Assembly (NCBI GenBank): GCA_035771165.1
Contig: JAWNZC010000178.1
Span: 946,001-1,010,000 of the forward strand
Source of the DNA: Paragorgia papillata
Taxonomy: Eukaryota; Cnidaria; Anthozoa; Scleralcyonacea; Coralliidae
Direction of reading: 5' to 3'
Length of the DNA: 64,000 nt
Under the pieces are notes generated by a model. It searched no databases and had not been told where the DNA came from. It worked only from the letters and a program-made list of their open reading frames with translations. Every line of letters starts with the position of its first letter. Position 1 is the first letter of the stretch. A program made the translations under genes and the position numbers. This document shows positions 1 through 10,135 of this stretch, piece after piece.

Positions 1-91
1 TATTAAACAGCCAATTGCAAGTAATATTAGACTTGATGGTTGATTTAAATTAACAACTTGCATCTGATCATTGGTAAGTTGTATTTCTTAC

Positions 92-1104
92 CAATTCTCC
101 TCCTGGTAAGTTTACTGCAGACAACATCAACACAGAATCCAACTTTGCAAATGTATCCACTTTCCATCTCTTCTGGCCCACCTTGAAAAATACCGACAAC
201 ATATTACAGTACAATATTGTATACAAATGACATACAATAATATTTATAAATGATATAATCTGACAGTGTTTTTTAAAAATCTTCATCTGAAGTGAACAGC
301 TACAGTAAAAATTTAATTATTACACAGACTACAGTCAAAGTGGTTAAGCAAATATGTTGTTTTTTCTCCAACATGATTAAAATATAAAACCAATGTCTTT
401 TTCTGTAGCTACTGTACTGTACCATGTACAGATAATATATGGTACTGTCAGTATGTACGGTACATAAATATTTTTATAGTAATAATCCTTAGTTACCTCT
501 TTTATTCTCCCTACAACAACATCACCAACTTCTCCATTGTATCTAATAATTGAGCATACAACAAGTTTATTTAATATGCCTATCTTTCTGCTTAACCCAT
601 TGACGGCTGAGACAACCAAAAATGACCTTTTTGACATTTATCCTGTCTAATGCGAAACAATTTTACTTGTCAAAGCGAGACCCCTCAGATATCAATGGGT
701 TTCAATGAAAAACAACATTCACATGTATTTATAAAATAACATGCAATCTCATGCTATATCATAACAAACCTGGCTTTCAAGGGTTGAACAAAAATTAACT
801 TGTTCACAATTTCCACAGTTCCAGTCACCGATGCCATGAGTTTGTCATCCTCAATGAATGTTCCATGGCCTCTGTAAGATATGAAGAAATATGTTCAACT
901 CACCAACTCACATTAATAGCACCTTAGATTATAATGTGCTCATCCATGTTGCTTTGTGCATTTCAATAGTCACCATCAGTGTCACCATTCATATACCATC
1001 CTGGTATTAGTTCCATTGCCAGTTTTAACTGTCAAAAGTTCTGAGGAACAAATATGGTGTAGCATGGCATTGGATAACATACAATAGCATCAATGATGAC
1101 ATAC

Positions 1105-1143
<39 letters not shown>

Positions 1144-1981
1144 CAAAGCTCATCGAATATAAGGGGACAAGTTTCCATGTGAGCTTCTGGTGGATCTATT
1201 ATTCTTCGAGTGTGCTGGGTATGCGGTTGGTTCAGGGACCTCCATTCTCCAGATCTATAACACTAACTTCAGTCATTATCAAGCTTCAAAAGGGTTTTCA
1301 TATACATGTACTACAGTACCAGATTCATTACAGGACCATTAGAAAAGTGATGGGGTGGGGGAAAAACCAAAAAAAAATTTGTGCAAGGCAATGTGCTCGA
1401 AAAAAAAATTCATACACAAAGAAAGCTTGAGAAAAAAAATTTGTGCAGAGCCTTCTCATGGTGAAAACTAGGTATGTGTAATAAAAGGATTAGACAATAA
1501 CAAAAATTCCTGCACAAGCAAATGATAAAGAAAAAAATTTGTGCAAGCTGAAAAAGTCCCCCCCCCCCCCCATCACTTTTCTAATGGTCCACCCCTAACC
1601 TAACATAAGTATCAGGCTCTCTTTTTTTAGGGGGAGGGGGGAGAGGTGATTGCCTTCCCCCTTTTCTCCCCTTTCCCTCCCATTCCCCCCTCCTCTTCTT
1701 CCCTTCCCCCAAACCTCAAGAGAGCCTGATACTTTAATACTAGAGGCATCAATAAATGACATCTCTAAATGCGCTTTAAGATCAAGATTTTGCTCGTTAC
1801 AGTCCAAATAGCAATTCTTGGACTTTATGGTTTATAACTTTATATACCTCATGTAATCAGTTGCTTCTGTGATCACGTCCCCTGGTGATACAATACGTTT
1901 CTTGCTCACAAATTCGTTGGCTGCAAACGACATAGGCCGTTTTCCTTGCTTTCTTGGTATCCGTACTTCAATAGCACTCAT
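92..1981 (-). CDS. EXOSC2: Exosome complex component RRP4 (EXOSC2), 5' part
   Basis: N-terminal half of RRP4/EXOSC2, a cap subunit of the RNA exosome (3'-5' RNA processing in nucleus and cytoplasm). Coding exons on the minus strand: 1848-1981, 770-871, 497-542 and 92-181; the rest lies left of the window. All junctions are GT-AG and in phase. Exon 1 starts MSAIEVRIPRKQGKRP and includes VSPGDVITEATDYMR. Exon 2 encodes GHGTFIEDDKLMASVTG, the S1-domain approach. Exon 3 carries YNGEVGDVVVGRIKE. Exon 4 reads VGQKRWKVDTFAKLDSVL and ends NLPGGEL, all characteristic of the RRP4 N-terminal plus S1 region. The start is the first Met in frame with the conserved GDVIT segment. It is divergent from ZMAT2 with about 500 bp between the starts. 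The call rests on motif recall, not on an alignment. Confidence 0.93.
1111..1141. repeat. (TA)n microsatellite
   Basis: A run of alternating TA about 30 bases long, in EXOSC2 intron 1. Confidence 0.9.
1333..1590. mobile_element. MITE with GGACCATTAGAAAAGTGATG inverted ends
   Basis: The left end GGACCATTAGAAAAGTGATG is matched by its reverse complement at 1570-1590, after a poly-C run. The inside holds repeats of an A-rich block followed by TTTGTGCA. No coding frame. This looks like a nonautonomous DNA transposon in EXOSC2 intron 1. I did not find a clear target duplication. Confidence 0.75.
1608..1735. repeat. Short inverted-repeat element
   Basis: AGTATCAGGCTCTCT at the left is matched by AGAGAGCCTGATACTT at the right, around a purine/pyrimidine-biased centre. 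It is a small foldback or MITE-like unit next to the previous element. Confidence 0.65.
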
Positions 1982-2488
1982 CACGCTTGCTTTTTAGGTC
2001 TTATTTGAACAAAATACAGCACTTTTATCTTGTGAAAATTGATGCAAAATACAAACCAAGCAATTTCGTACCCAGGGACTTTTTCTCTTCTCCGCTGACT
2101 AAAACGAAATTTCGCGTTTTGTATTGAAAAATTCGTGACCACGAAATAGGGATCGCGTGCATATATACAAATTGCGTGCACTTACCTTGATCTTTCGAGT
2201 TATTTACGACTCCAGCCGGCGACATCTCTACCGGCTAAGTTCATTCAAGTAAACTGTGAATTTGCTAGAATTTTATTTTTTTCGCACTCCTACTGTACAA
2301 TTTTAATATTCTTCTGTTAAAGTATTTCCAATTACATTATTTTTCAATGCAGTACATAAATATATAAAATATCGGAAACCTTGCCGAGAAATTTCCGATT
2401 TATTTACGAGGTGTACCGAGTAGTAGAATTTTTGTAGCGTTCGCGTAATCGCGTTCCGCGTGCAGAATTTGCTTTCTTCACAAACAAC
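1982..2488. promoter_or_regulatory. Shared divergent promoter region EXOSC2/ZMAT2
   Basis: About 507 bp between the start codons of two head-to-head housekeeping genes. It holds no repeat of the families seen elsewhere in the window and must contain both 5' UTRs and both start sites. No TATA box can be assigned with confidence. The role is inferred from gene orientation. Confidence 0.55.
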
Positions 2489-2998
2489 ATGGCGAAGCCA
2501 GAGGGAAAAGGCGACAATTTTCGCCGAACTTGGGACACCGGAGAATACGAAAAACTCGCCAAAGAACGTCTAAACGATGAAGAAGAAGAAGACAGAGGGG
2601 AAAAAGCTTCGAGTATTCCTGTCAAAAGGGAGCTTTTGCGGCCCCGAGATCATCGAGTAGATTTGGATTCAAGTTTGGGAAAATCAATTGTTATCACGAA
2701 AAGCACACCGAATTCTCAACAAGGAGGATATTTTTGTAATGTGTGTGATTGTATCGTGAAGGATTCTATTAATTTCCTCGATCATATCAACGGCAAGAAG
2801 CATCAGCGAAATCTGGGGATGTCTATGCGTGTAGAGAGATCCAGTTTGGACCAAGTGAAAAAAAGATTTGAACATAACAAACGAAAACTTGAAGAAGAGA
2901 AGAAGAAGAAGGATTACGATTTTGAGGCTAGAATGGCAGAATTGAAGGAAGAGGTTTGTTTTGTAGGGCATAGCCAAACGGGGCTGTAGAGACCCTGT

Positions 2999-3034
<36 letters not shown>

Positions 3035-4012
3035 GAGGGGCAATAAATTATTTTGCCCCAGGGCCTTGAATAACATGGGGCCTCACTGCTTCAGAGATTT
3101 AAGAAATTTCCAATCCAGCTCAGCACCACAGGCAAAAATATGAGAATAGCACTCTCAAGATGCAGGAAATATCCTTTCAGGGCCCCAATAATTTAAAAAA
3201 TTTCCAGGGGCCATGTCCAACCATTTTACACCAGGCCTCCAGTCGTCTTTCGGTAGGCCTGGATGTATTTAATTTGCACATGGTCACAGGAGGTGACTGA
3301 CATGTTGGAATTGACAAATAGATCAAATTTTCTCATGTATGTACTGTAATAGATCACAGATGATATCACAGCATAAAAGAACAAAAGAGTATGACATGAG
3401 ATGAAGTTGAATGGTGTTGCTGTTGTTTACTCACTGTGACGTCTTCTATGATCTATTACAGTACACACACATGGAAAAATGTAACCTATCTATTTTTTAC
3501 AATAAAAATTCAAGTGGTTTATCGAAGGATTTTTGGGGCATGAAAAAAGAAGAACAAGTCTGCTGACATGATCTGATATGATTTCACACCATCTGTGACC
3601 TTTAATAGATCATGGTCAGTGTCAACAACCAATTAAAACGCACACAGCAATCTCACTGTTGTAATACTAACAAATAGATTACATTTTCCCATGTATATAC
3701 TGTATTGTAATAGATCACATCACATTGTGTAACAAAAAGTATGACATGAGATGAAGTTGAGTGGCATGTTTTAGTGACTGTCACATTTAGATGTCCAAAA
3801 TGTGATTGCATCTTGGTAAAATGTGTAGAACTAATATTGCACATGAAACCAAATGAGGTAAAATCTACTTTTAGGAAGAACGTCAAAGGGAAAAGCGAAA
3901 AGAAGCTAGAAAGCAAAAGAAAAGGAAAGTGGACGTTGATGATGATTCTGCTCTTGATCCTGAAATGGCAGCAATGATGGGATTCTCTGGATTTGGTTCA
4001 AGTAAAAAGTAA
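2489..4012 (+). CDS. ZMAT2: Zinc finger matrin-type protein 2 (ZMAT2, Snu23 homologue)
   Basis: Complete two-exon gene for a spliceosomal tri-snRNP/B-complex protein (yeast Snu23). Exons 2489-2953 and 3875-4012, GT-AG, phase 0, 200 residues. The N-terminus MAKPEGKGDNFRRTWDTGEY fits the family. A matrin/U1-type C2H2 finger runs from about residue 81: Cys83, Cys86, His99 and His105 within YFCNVCDC and DHINGKKHQRN. A basic coiled stretch follows (VKKRFEHNKRKLEEEKKKK). Exon 2 ends MAAMMGFSGFGSSKK, the conserved tail. Length is nearly identical to vertebrate ZMAT2 (199 aa). The intron contains a 33-G run and duplicated repeat sequence. Divergent with EXOSC2, convergent with PTGES2. Confidence 0.97.
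2999..3031. repeat. 33-bp poly-G run
   Basis: An uninterrupted G run of about 33 bases just inside ZMAT2 intron 1, 45 bp after the splice donor, followed by more G-rich sequence to about 3045. In the pre-mRNA this is an obvious G-quadruplex-type tract. The exact length is likely variable or assembly-sensitive. Confidence 0.9.
3290..3790. repeat. Diverged duplicated segment in ZMAT2 intron
   Basis: Two diverged direct copies at about 3315-3420 and 3665-3790 share AGTATGACATGAGATGAAG and the TACTGTAATAGATCACA-type stretch. A reverse-oriented match lies at about 3445-3480. Probably a degraded inverted-repeat element. No coding potential. Confidence 0.6.
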
Positions 4013-5631
4013 TTGATTTTCATCAGTGAACTGATGTACTACAATATACATGTATGTATTGGTTTACCATACCTGCACCCTTTGCAGAGGATTCTTTGTT
4101 GATTGAAAGCTTGGCCAGAAAGGGTGAAGGTATGGAAGAGATTGTGTTACTGGTACCAGGTAATACAAAAGTCACTATTAAAAAGCATCTTTCTCCAGAA
4201 GAAAAAAACTTGCTTGGATGACAGCCAAATGTTCTTGTATGATCTCTAGCAATATGATCCTCATGGTCAGGAGTCGTCTTCCTATCTGAGCGGAATGTGG
4301 TTGAACAAGATACAGTATTTCTTTTTGAATGGATTGTACTATACTGTTGCAGTTTTGTATTAACACTATTATTATACAACTGCATTAAAAACTGTCCAAA
4401 TAACGCTAAAAATGAGTACAAATATACAGCGATATTTGGATAGTTGGTTATTTGGATAGTAGAAAACTGGTTTGACAGATTTTGTTAGCCAATCAAATTT
4501 ATCACACAGGAAACTATTTCATGTGTGCTTATTATTTTGTCCTGGTGCAAATCACGCTACTTCTCTGGCCTTTTTAGAGTTTTCTTTTTCCATAAAAATT
4601 TGTTGATCAGAGCAGTTGTCATAATAAATCTCTTATTAGATGTTTTGGTGTGTAGATTTTTACTCGTTGTTTGTATTTTGACTCACCCTGTGGGCTCGTA
4701 AAAATATACAGCGATACTACACATGAAAACATCTAATAAGATATAAGCATATCACTTCATTTGTATACATGTATTTCTAAAATCCTACTTAAACTGTTAA
4801 ACACTTAGTTTATCAGTTTATTTCTTCCTTGTAAATATAAAGAACACAGATATTTTATTCTAGTCACATGGTCTGTTGATGACTTTGAAATAAAGTTGAA
4901 ATATTTCATTCATCTTTTTGTTTTTCAAGATGTTTATTTTATTTTTCAGATTGTGTTAAATTGTATTATAACATCTTGGTCAACCAATTTTGTTAAAGTT
5001 GTTCACATACCACGCTATACTCCTGAACTTGAAAAGGGGTTAACCTTTATGTTTTGACCAATTTCTAATTTGGTAATTTTTTTAACTTTTGAAATAAGGC
5101 TATCACCGCTAATTATCATATGGTTAACCCCCTTCAATTTTCCACTGTACAGTATATTATTACACATATACCAGTAGTCAATGAACAGTGTCATACATTT
5201 AAATATCCCATTGGTTCTTTATAGTAAGATTTTCTTTACAAAAAACACAAATCCATTTATGCAAAAACACCAGTTTTTATGTCTGATAATAAGAAGGACT
5301 GGGTCTGAATATGAGTTAAAAAGCCACCAGTTTGTGCAGTTTACTAATTGCATGGTGGCAAGACTGGAAGACCTTCTCGATAATCTTTCGATGTTGCAGT
5401 CAAAGAACTAAATTAACTTTAGAAGTAGATATCAGCCTTGCAGTGCATGTAGTAGCAGTTAAGTTGGAGGTTGTGAGTATTAAATTTAACAAAACCAGAG
5501 AAAACAGAAGAAACAAAACTAAAGCACTGTGATCACAATTTTGACTTTTGAAGTTCTTAATGGTGAGAAACATGTGCCTCATATATCCATACACAATGGT
5601 TAATTTGTCAATCATCTTGACAATGTATCTT
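4013..5631. other. Convergent intergenic region ZMAT2/PTGES2
   Basis: Holds the 3' UTRs of two convergent genes. I see an inverted repeat at about 4627-4742 (arms around TATTAGATGTTTT) and otherwise AT-rich unique sequence. No exon of a known family was recognised. Confidence 0.6.
4889..4894 (+). promoter_or_regulatory. Possible ZMAT2 poly(A) signal
   Basis: AATAAA on the plus strand, 877 bp after the ZMAT2 stop. It would imply a long 3' UTR. A nearer variant signal cannot be excluded. Confidence 0.35.
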
Positions 5632-8600
5632 TCAGTTAGTTGAGGGCAACAGGGTAGCTCCTTGATGAGTTTCTACAGCATGTTTCATCCTGTCAAACCA
5701 TGGTTTAATGTCTGTATGTTGTTTTAAGTCATCCACTGTATTCAAACCCTCGATTCCTCTTAGTACTCCAAACATTGCCTAAATTGAATATGTAAAGTAC
5801 ACACATAAAATTACAATTTACAGTACCAAATAAATTTTTTATATATATATAGTCAAACCTGTATTAATCGGACACCCTTGGGGAATTAGTTAGTGTCCAC
5901 TTAATACAGGGATTTGGTATTGTTTTACACTGATTTAGGTGTCCGTGTCCACTTAATAGAGGTGTCCGCTTAATAGAGGTGACCTTTGTATGGTTAACAT
6001 GGGATTCAATTCGGGACTTTGGGAACTGTCCGCTTAATACAGGGTGTTCGCTTAATGGAGGGCCACTTAATACAGGTTTGACTCAGTGTAATTGGTAAAC
6101 AATAAAATGACAGAGTGAGGCACCCTTTTCCAAAAATGTTGCTAAATGAGAGGGTGGTTATAAAATGTGTTCTCATAAAACAAAATAAGTGTATTAAACA
6201 GAAATGATTTATACCAGGTCAGCTAGGTTTGGTTGCTTTCCTCCCATAAATTTTCTTTTCCCCAAAGCTTTTGTAAATATTTTTGCTTCGTCATACATGG
6301 ATTCCCGAACATCATCTTTTAGCCTGTACCTGAAAATCACAAAGAATGATGAATAAAGTCATAAAACCAAAGCAGTATAGATATTAATTATATGGTATTG
6401 TACTGTGAACAATATATGGTTTTCACTGTGTTTTTAACACAGATAAATTGGTTATGTCAATCAGTGTGCAACATGATTGTATGCTTGCCCCACTAGTTGT
6501 GCACCCCTTGTAATATGGTGGTAAAAACCTTGAAGTCCCTATCAACACAGTTTGTTAATAACAACCAAGTCCTTGAAACGAGGCTATTACAGCTCTGTTG
6601 TGAAACACACTACTCACTTTTTCTTCATCTTTCTCCCAATATAATACATCACAACAGCTCCAACATATTTTGCCAGAAATCGTTGAGTGGCAGAGAAGTC
6701 TCCAACCCCTGAGAAGTACTCGGATGCTTCCATAGCTTCTCGCCATGTTCTGTAGATGTTTGGTGACAAAGTATGTATAAATGTATCATCTACCCATTTT
6801 CTCCATTTCCTTTCTTTTCTACAATCAGGTAAAGTGGAAATAAAAACTCCTTGACAAAGATGAACTTTATATTGAGTTCAAAATCTTTCTACAGTTAAAC
6901 TGCAACAACAACTGATGTAGCTTAATAAACCCATTCCTGCCTGATCTTGCCAAAAATGGCCTCCTCATTGTTTTATTCTGTCTAACACCAGATGATTTTA
7001 CTGATCTCTATATAAACTGGATAGGCCATTCCCTATGGCCAGCAGTCAAACATTTCGTGCCAGTCGCTACCATCATCAGTACATTCTCTGGAGGAGATTC
7101 ATTATAATCATGAAATGTTATTTTGCACTTGTATTCATAATAATCATGAATTTTAAATGAAACCTCACCCCCCCCCCCCCCCACCCACAACCCCATGGAA
7201 ACCCTAAACCTAACCACAACCCCTCGGTGGCCCTAAACCTAACCACAACCCTCTGGAAAAAAAGATGGCAAGTACACAACATGAAATATTATTAAGGCAT
7301 TAAGATTACTATAAAAGGTACAATTTAAGACTTGGAAGTGAATTCTTAGCTTATTTTCTAGTCTGTTTTTCAGTTTATATTATCGTGAAGTTTCTTCGTT
7401 GTCGGCACTGCATGAAGAAAAACAACAAAATTTAAAGGTTTTACAGCTCAGTAACAGAAACAAATACAAGAAATTAGTGTCTTGAACCTTATTAAGTGCT
7501 TCTTGTGTCCTTACATTCATTTAAATTTTCTTAAAATAACTCTTTGTCTGTTTTCAATCTATGAAAGCTAGCTCCGGCTTCGCATTGGTCGATAAATATA
7601 GTAACACTGCGATGACGTACTCCGATTTTGGAATGCATGGTTTTAAAATCGAATAGGAGCCAAGCCCAAGGGCATGCTCCATCCAGTTTTATTGAGATCA
7701 GTGGTTAAATCATGCAACTTACTTTATTTCTTCTAGTCTACTTTCATCAAAGTCAGTCTTGTACATAATGTTATAGCGATTTCCACGCTCAGTAATAGTT
7801 TTCCCATGAGAGTCATTGCTTGTGATTGGTGGATAATACGTCATCAATTGTTCAATACTATCTTGTTTCAAAAAGTACGAGCTCAATATGCTGATGATCA
7901 GTGACGAGTCATTTAGCTAAAATAGATATTGGAAAAAGTGGAGGTGAAAAGAATAGACCACATTTGGTAAATACCATAAATTTATTTTGCATACTTATTT
8001 ATAAAATAGGTTGCATCTTACGCACGCTGTGATTGGTCAATTACTGTGTTTATATCAGGCTATATAAACACGGTTGTGATGTCACGGCACATTTTTTAGC
8101 CTTATTTCATAAAAGAAATAGAAAATGGATGCCCTGTGTTTATATAACCTGATGCAAACACTCGAGTGAGTTGGGAGAATTCAAAAGTACTTATGTAAAC
8201 CATCGCCTACGGCTCGGGTTCACATAAACTTTCGAATTCTCCCAACTCACTCCCATGTTTGCATCAGGCTATATAAACACGGGCGGCCATTTTCTATTTC
8301 TTAAATATCTGGTACTTTTATACAAGACCAAGCCCAGGTACCAATACTTGTTGACAAAACAATTTGTATAACTTTTAGATATATTACACCTTTGACTACC
8401 AGAGGTTTTCACTTGACAATTAACCTATTACGGTACATCAGCTTTGTTCATCAACAAAATCTCATGCTTCTGTAAATAAACCAAAACTATCAGTAGTTGC
8501 CTTTTTTTGTCCCTGGCCAGGGCCCCACAATTTCTCTCAGCTGTCTGTCATTCTGTCTGTCTGTCGGGGTATACTATATTGGGTGGTGTATACACAGGTT

Positions 8601-9077
8601 GAGACTAACCTGAACGCCCTTTATGATGAGAATTGGTACTTTTCTGTACTCTGAAAACTTTATTTCCTTTTTGAATAAAGGGTCAACCTCGACAATACTG
8701 TAATCCACTCCGTAATAATCCAAAAACGCTCGTACTTTGTTGCAAAACGGACAGCTTGCATACTGATACAACGTTATAGTATTTCTTTCACTGTGTGTCT
8801 CGCTTGAATAATGTTCTTCGCAGCTTGCTGTGTCGAATGTTGTTGAAAGTACTCCACCATGACACGACGTTCGGTGCCACGTAGCAAAAGCACCAGCCAA
8901 AGCAAGGCTACCGACAGCGCTATAGCTCAAGTAAGAGCGGCTTCTTATGCTTTTGATGCTGAACAGTCTTGTGAACTTTCCCTTCGTACAATAAGAAACA
9001 ACCTCCTTAGCTTTGAGGACAAATCTGCTTCTTAAAAACCACATATCGTCGACACCATTGATCTCTGGATACGGCAT
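5632..9077 (-). CDS. PTGES2: Prostaglandin E synthase 2
   Basis: Complete five-exon gene for the membrane-associated GST-like isomerase that can convert PGH2 to PGE2. Exons on the minus strand: 8610-9077, 7723-7916, 6618-6818, 6215-6329 and 5632-5778; 374 residues against 377 in human. A hydrophobic segment at about residues 50-66 (SYSAVGSLALAGAFATW) is the membrane anchor. The glutaredoxin-like active site is CPFC (Cys109, Cys112) in LYQYASCPFCNKVRAF. EIKFSEYRKVPILIIKG follows, then the GST C-terminal part with KYVGAVVMYYIGRKMKKK and GKRKFMGGKQPNLADL. All junctions are GT-AG and phase-consistent. A second Met 11 codons in (MWFLRSRF) could be the true start. Introns carry a TIR element (5851-6083) and a palindromic repeat (about 8100-8310). 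Confidence 0.96.
5851..6083. mobile_element. MITE with AGTCAAACCTGTATTAA ends
   Basis: Left end AGTCAAACCTGTATTAA; right end is its reverse complement. The interior repeats a TCCGCTTAATA / GTCCACTTAATA unit five or more times. It lies in PTGES2 intron 4 beside a TA-rich stretch. No coding capacity, so nonautonomous. Confidence 0.8.
6929..7030. repeat. AACCCATTCCTG short palindromic element
   Basis: A diverged copy of an abundant ~100-bp repeat (see the entries at 43558 and 45037), recognised by ACCAGATGATTTTACT and CCATTCCTGCCTGA. Lies in PTGES2 intron 2. Confidence 0.6.
8100..8312. mobile_element. Palindromic foldback element
   Basis: Long near-perfect arms: the left arm runs from AGAAATAGAAAATGG through GTGAGTTGGGAGAATTC, and the right arm is its reverse complement (GAATTCTCCCAACTCAC to CCATTTTCTATTTCT), around a short spacer at about 8200. 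Located in PTGES2 intron 1. A degenerate relative lies at 39105-39235. Confidence 0.8.
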
Positions 9078-10135
9078 TCCTTATGGCCAGCAGTCGAACG
9101 TTTCGTACCAGTCGCTAATTGGTCGCTGCCATCACAGAATAGAAATACGACTAAAGTCCAACTCGCGTCGGAACCTGTGAAGTTTCTATCCTCGCGCATG
9201 TCGCCTTGCGCATCTTGATTCCTCGCCATCCTACGCCATCCTCAACCTCGTACCCAGGGCATTTTGCCTCCACGTCGGGAGGTCGGCGGAAATGGCCCTG
9301 GCATCGGCTGGTCACGTGACACCCAGAATTTTGGGGTGTTATGGCAAGAAAATTTATGCGGCTTTTGTGTTTTGCTCTTTGTATAATACGTATGCATGAA
9401 TAATAAATAGAAATATTCAACGCTTTGTCGAGTCACTCATGTGAAGCCTTCACCAGAAAAGCAACTGGGATAGCATTATTCATCATGATACTCCCACGAT
9501 TATCCAAAAGACATGTAAATGTCATGAACAAACATACATCTAATGTTGTTCTTGACTATAACGAAAGCTATCGTTTCCATTCTTTGAGTAAACTTTGCAG
9601 AGTGGATCCCCATTGCAATTCAAATTTCCTGAATAAATTATACTCTATCTGAATTAATCGGGTTCTTAAACCGGCCAGTCAGATTATAGAATCGACCAGC
9701 CGATGCCAGGGCCATTTTCGCCGACATCCCGACGTGGAGGCAAAATGACCTGGGGACGAGGTTGCGCCATCCTGGCAAGTTCCCCCGGCAGTTTGGGTTA
9801 TTACTTTGTGTTTCGCGCAAACAAATTCGTGCGCGAAACACAAAGTAATCACCGCAGTTGGTTTGGACCTTCAAAAGAAGGTTAAAACTGCTGCCGGGGT
9901 AACTTGCCAGGATTGCGTAGAATCGCGTCGGATGGGCGCAAAATATCGCGCCTGCGCATTGAAGAAATGCGGACAAGTTGTGTGAGGCAGGCCGGCTCAC
10001 GGCCTCGGAAGATTGGGCCCACCGCCCTGGGCCCACTGGGCCTCGGCCGCGACAAACATATAACGTATATTAATAAAATGTCTGACAACTGAGCACTATT
10101 TGCTGGAGATTCACCTCACTTTCACTGGACCAGAA
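9078..10135. promoter_or_regulatory. Divergent PTGES2/GPCPD1 intergenic region with repeat insertions
   Basis: The genes start head-to-head about 1.06 kb apart. Inverted arms around CCTCGTACCCAGGG-type sequence (about 9228-9320 and 9695-9775) bracket a segment, and a second palindrome lies at 9766-9925 (AAACACAAAGTAAT arms). A piece of the same sequence recurs at about 57720-57890. The unique promoter DNA left for each gene is therefore short: about 150 bp upstream of PTGES2 and about 200 bp upstream of GPCPD1. Confidence 0.6.

Noticed and set aside
2684..3076. 130-residue minus-strand frame with a poly-proline stretch
   Set aside because: It is antisense to ZMAT2 exon 1, and the prolines come from the poly-G run.
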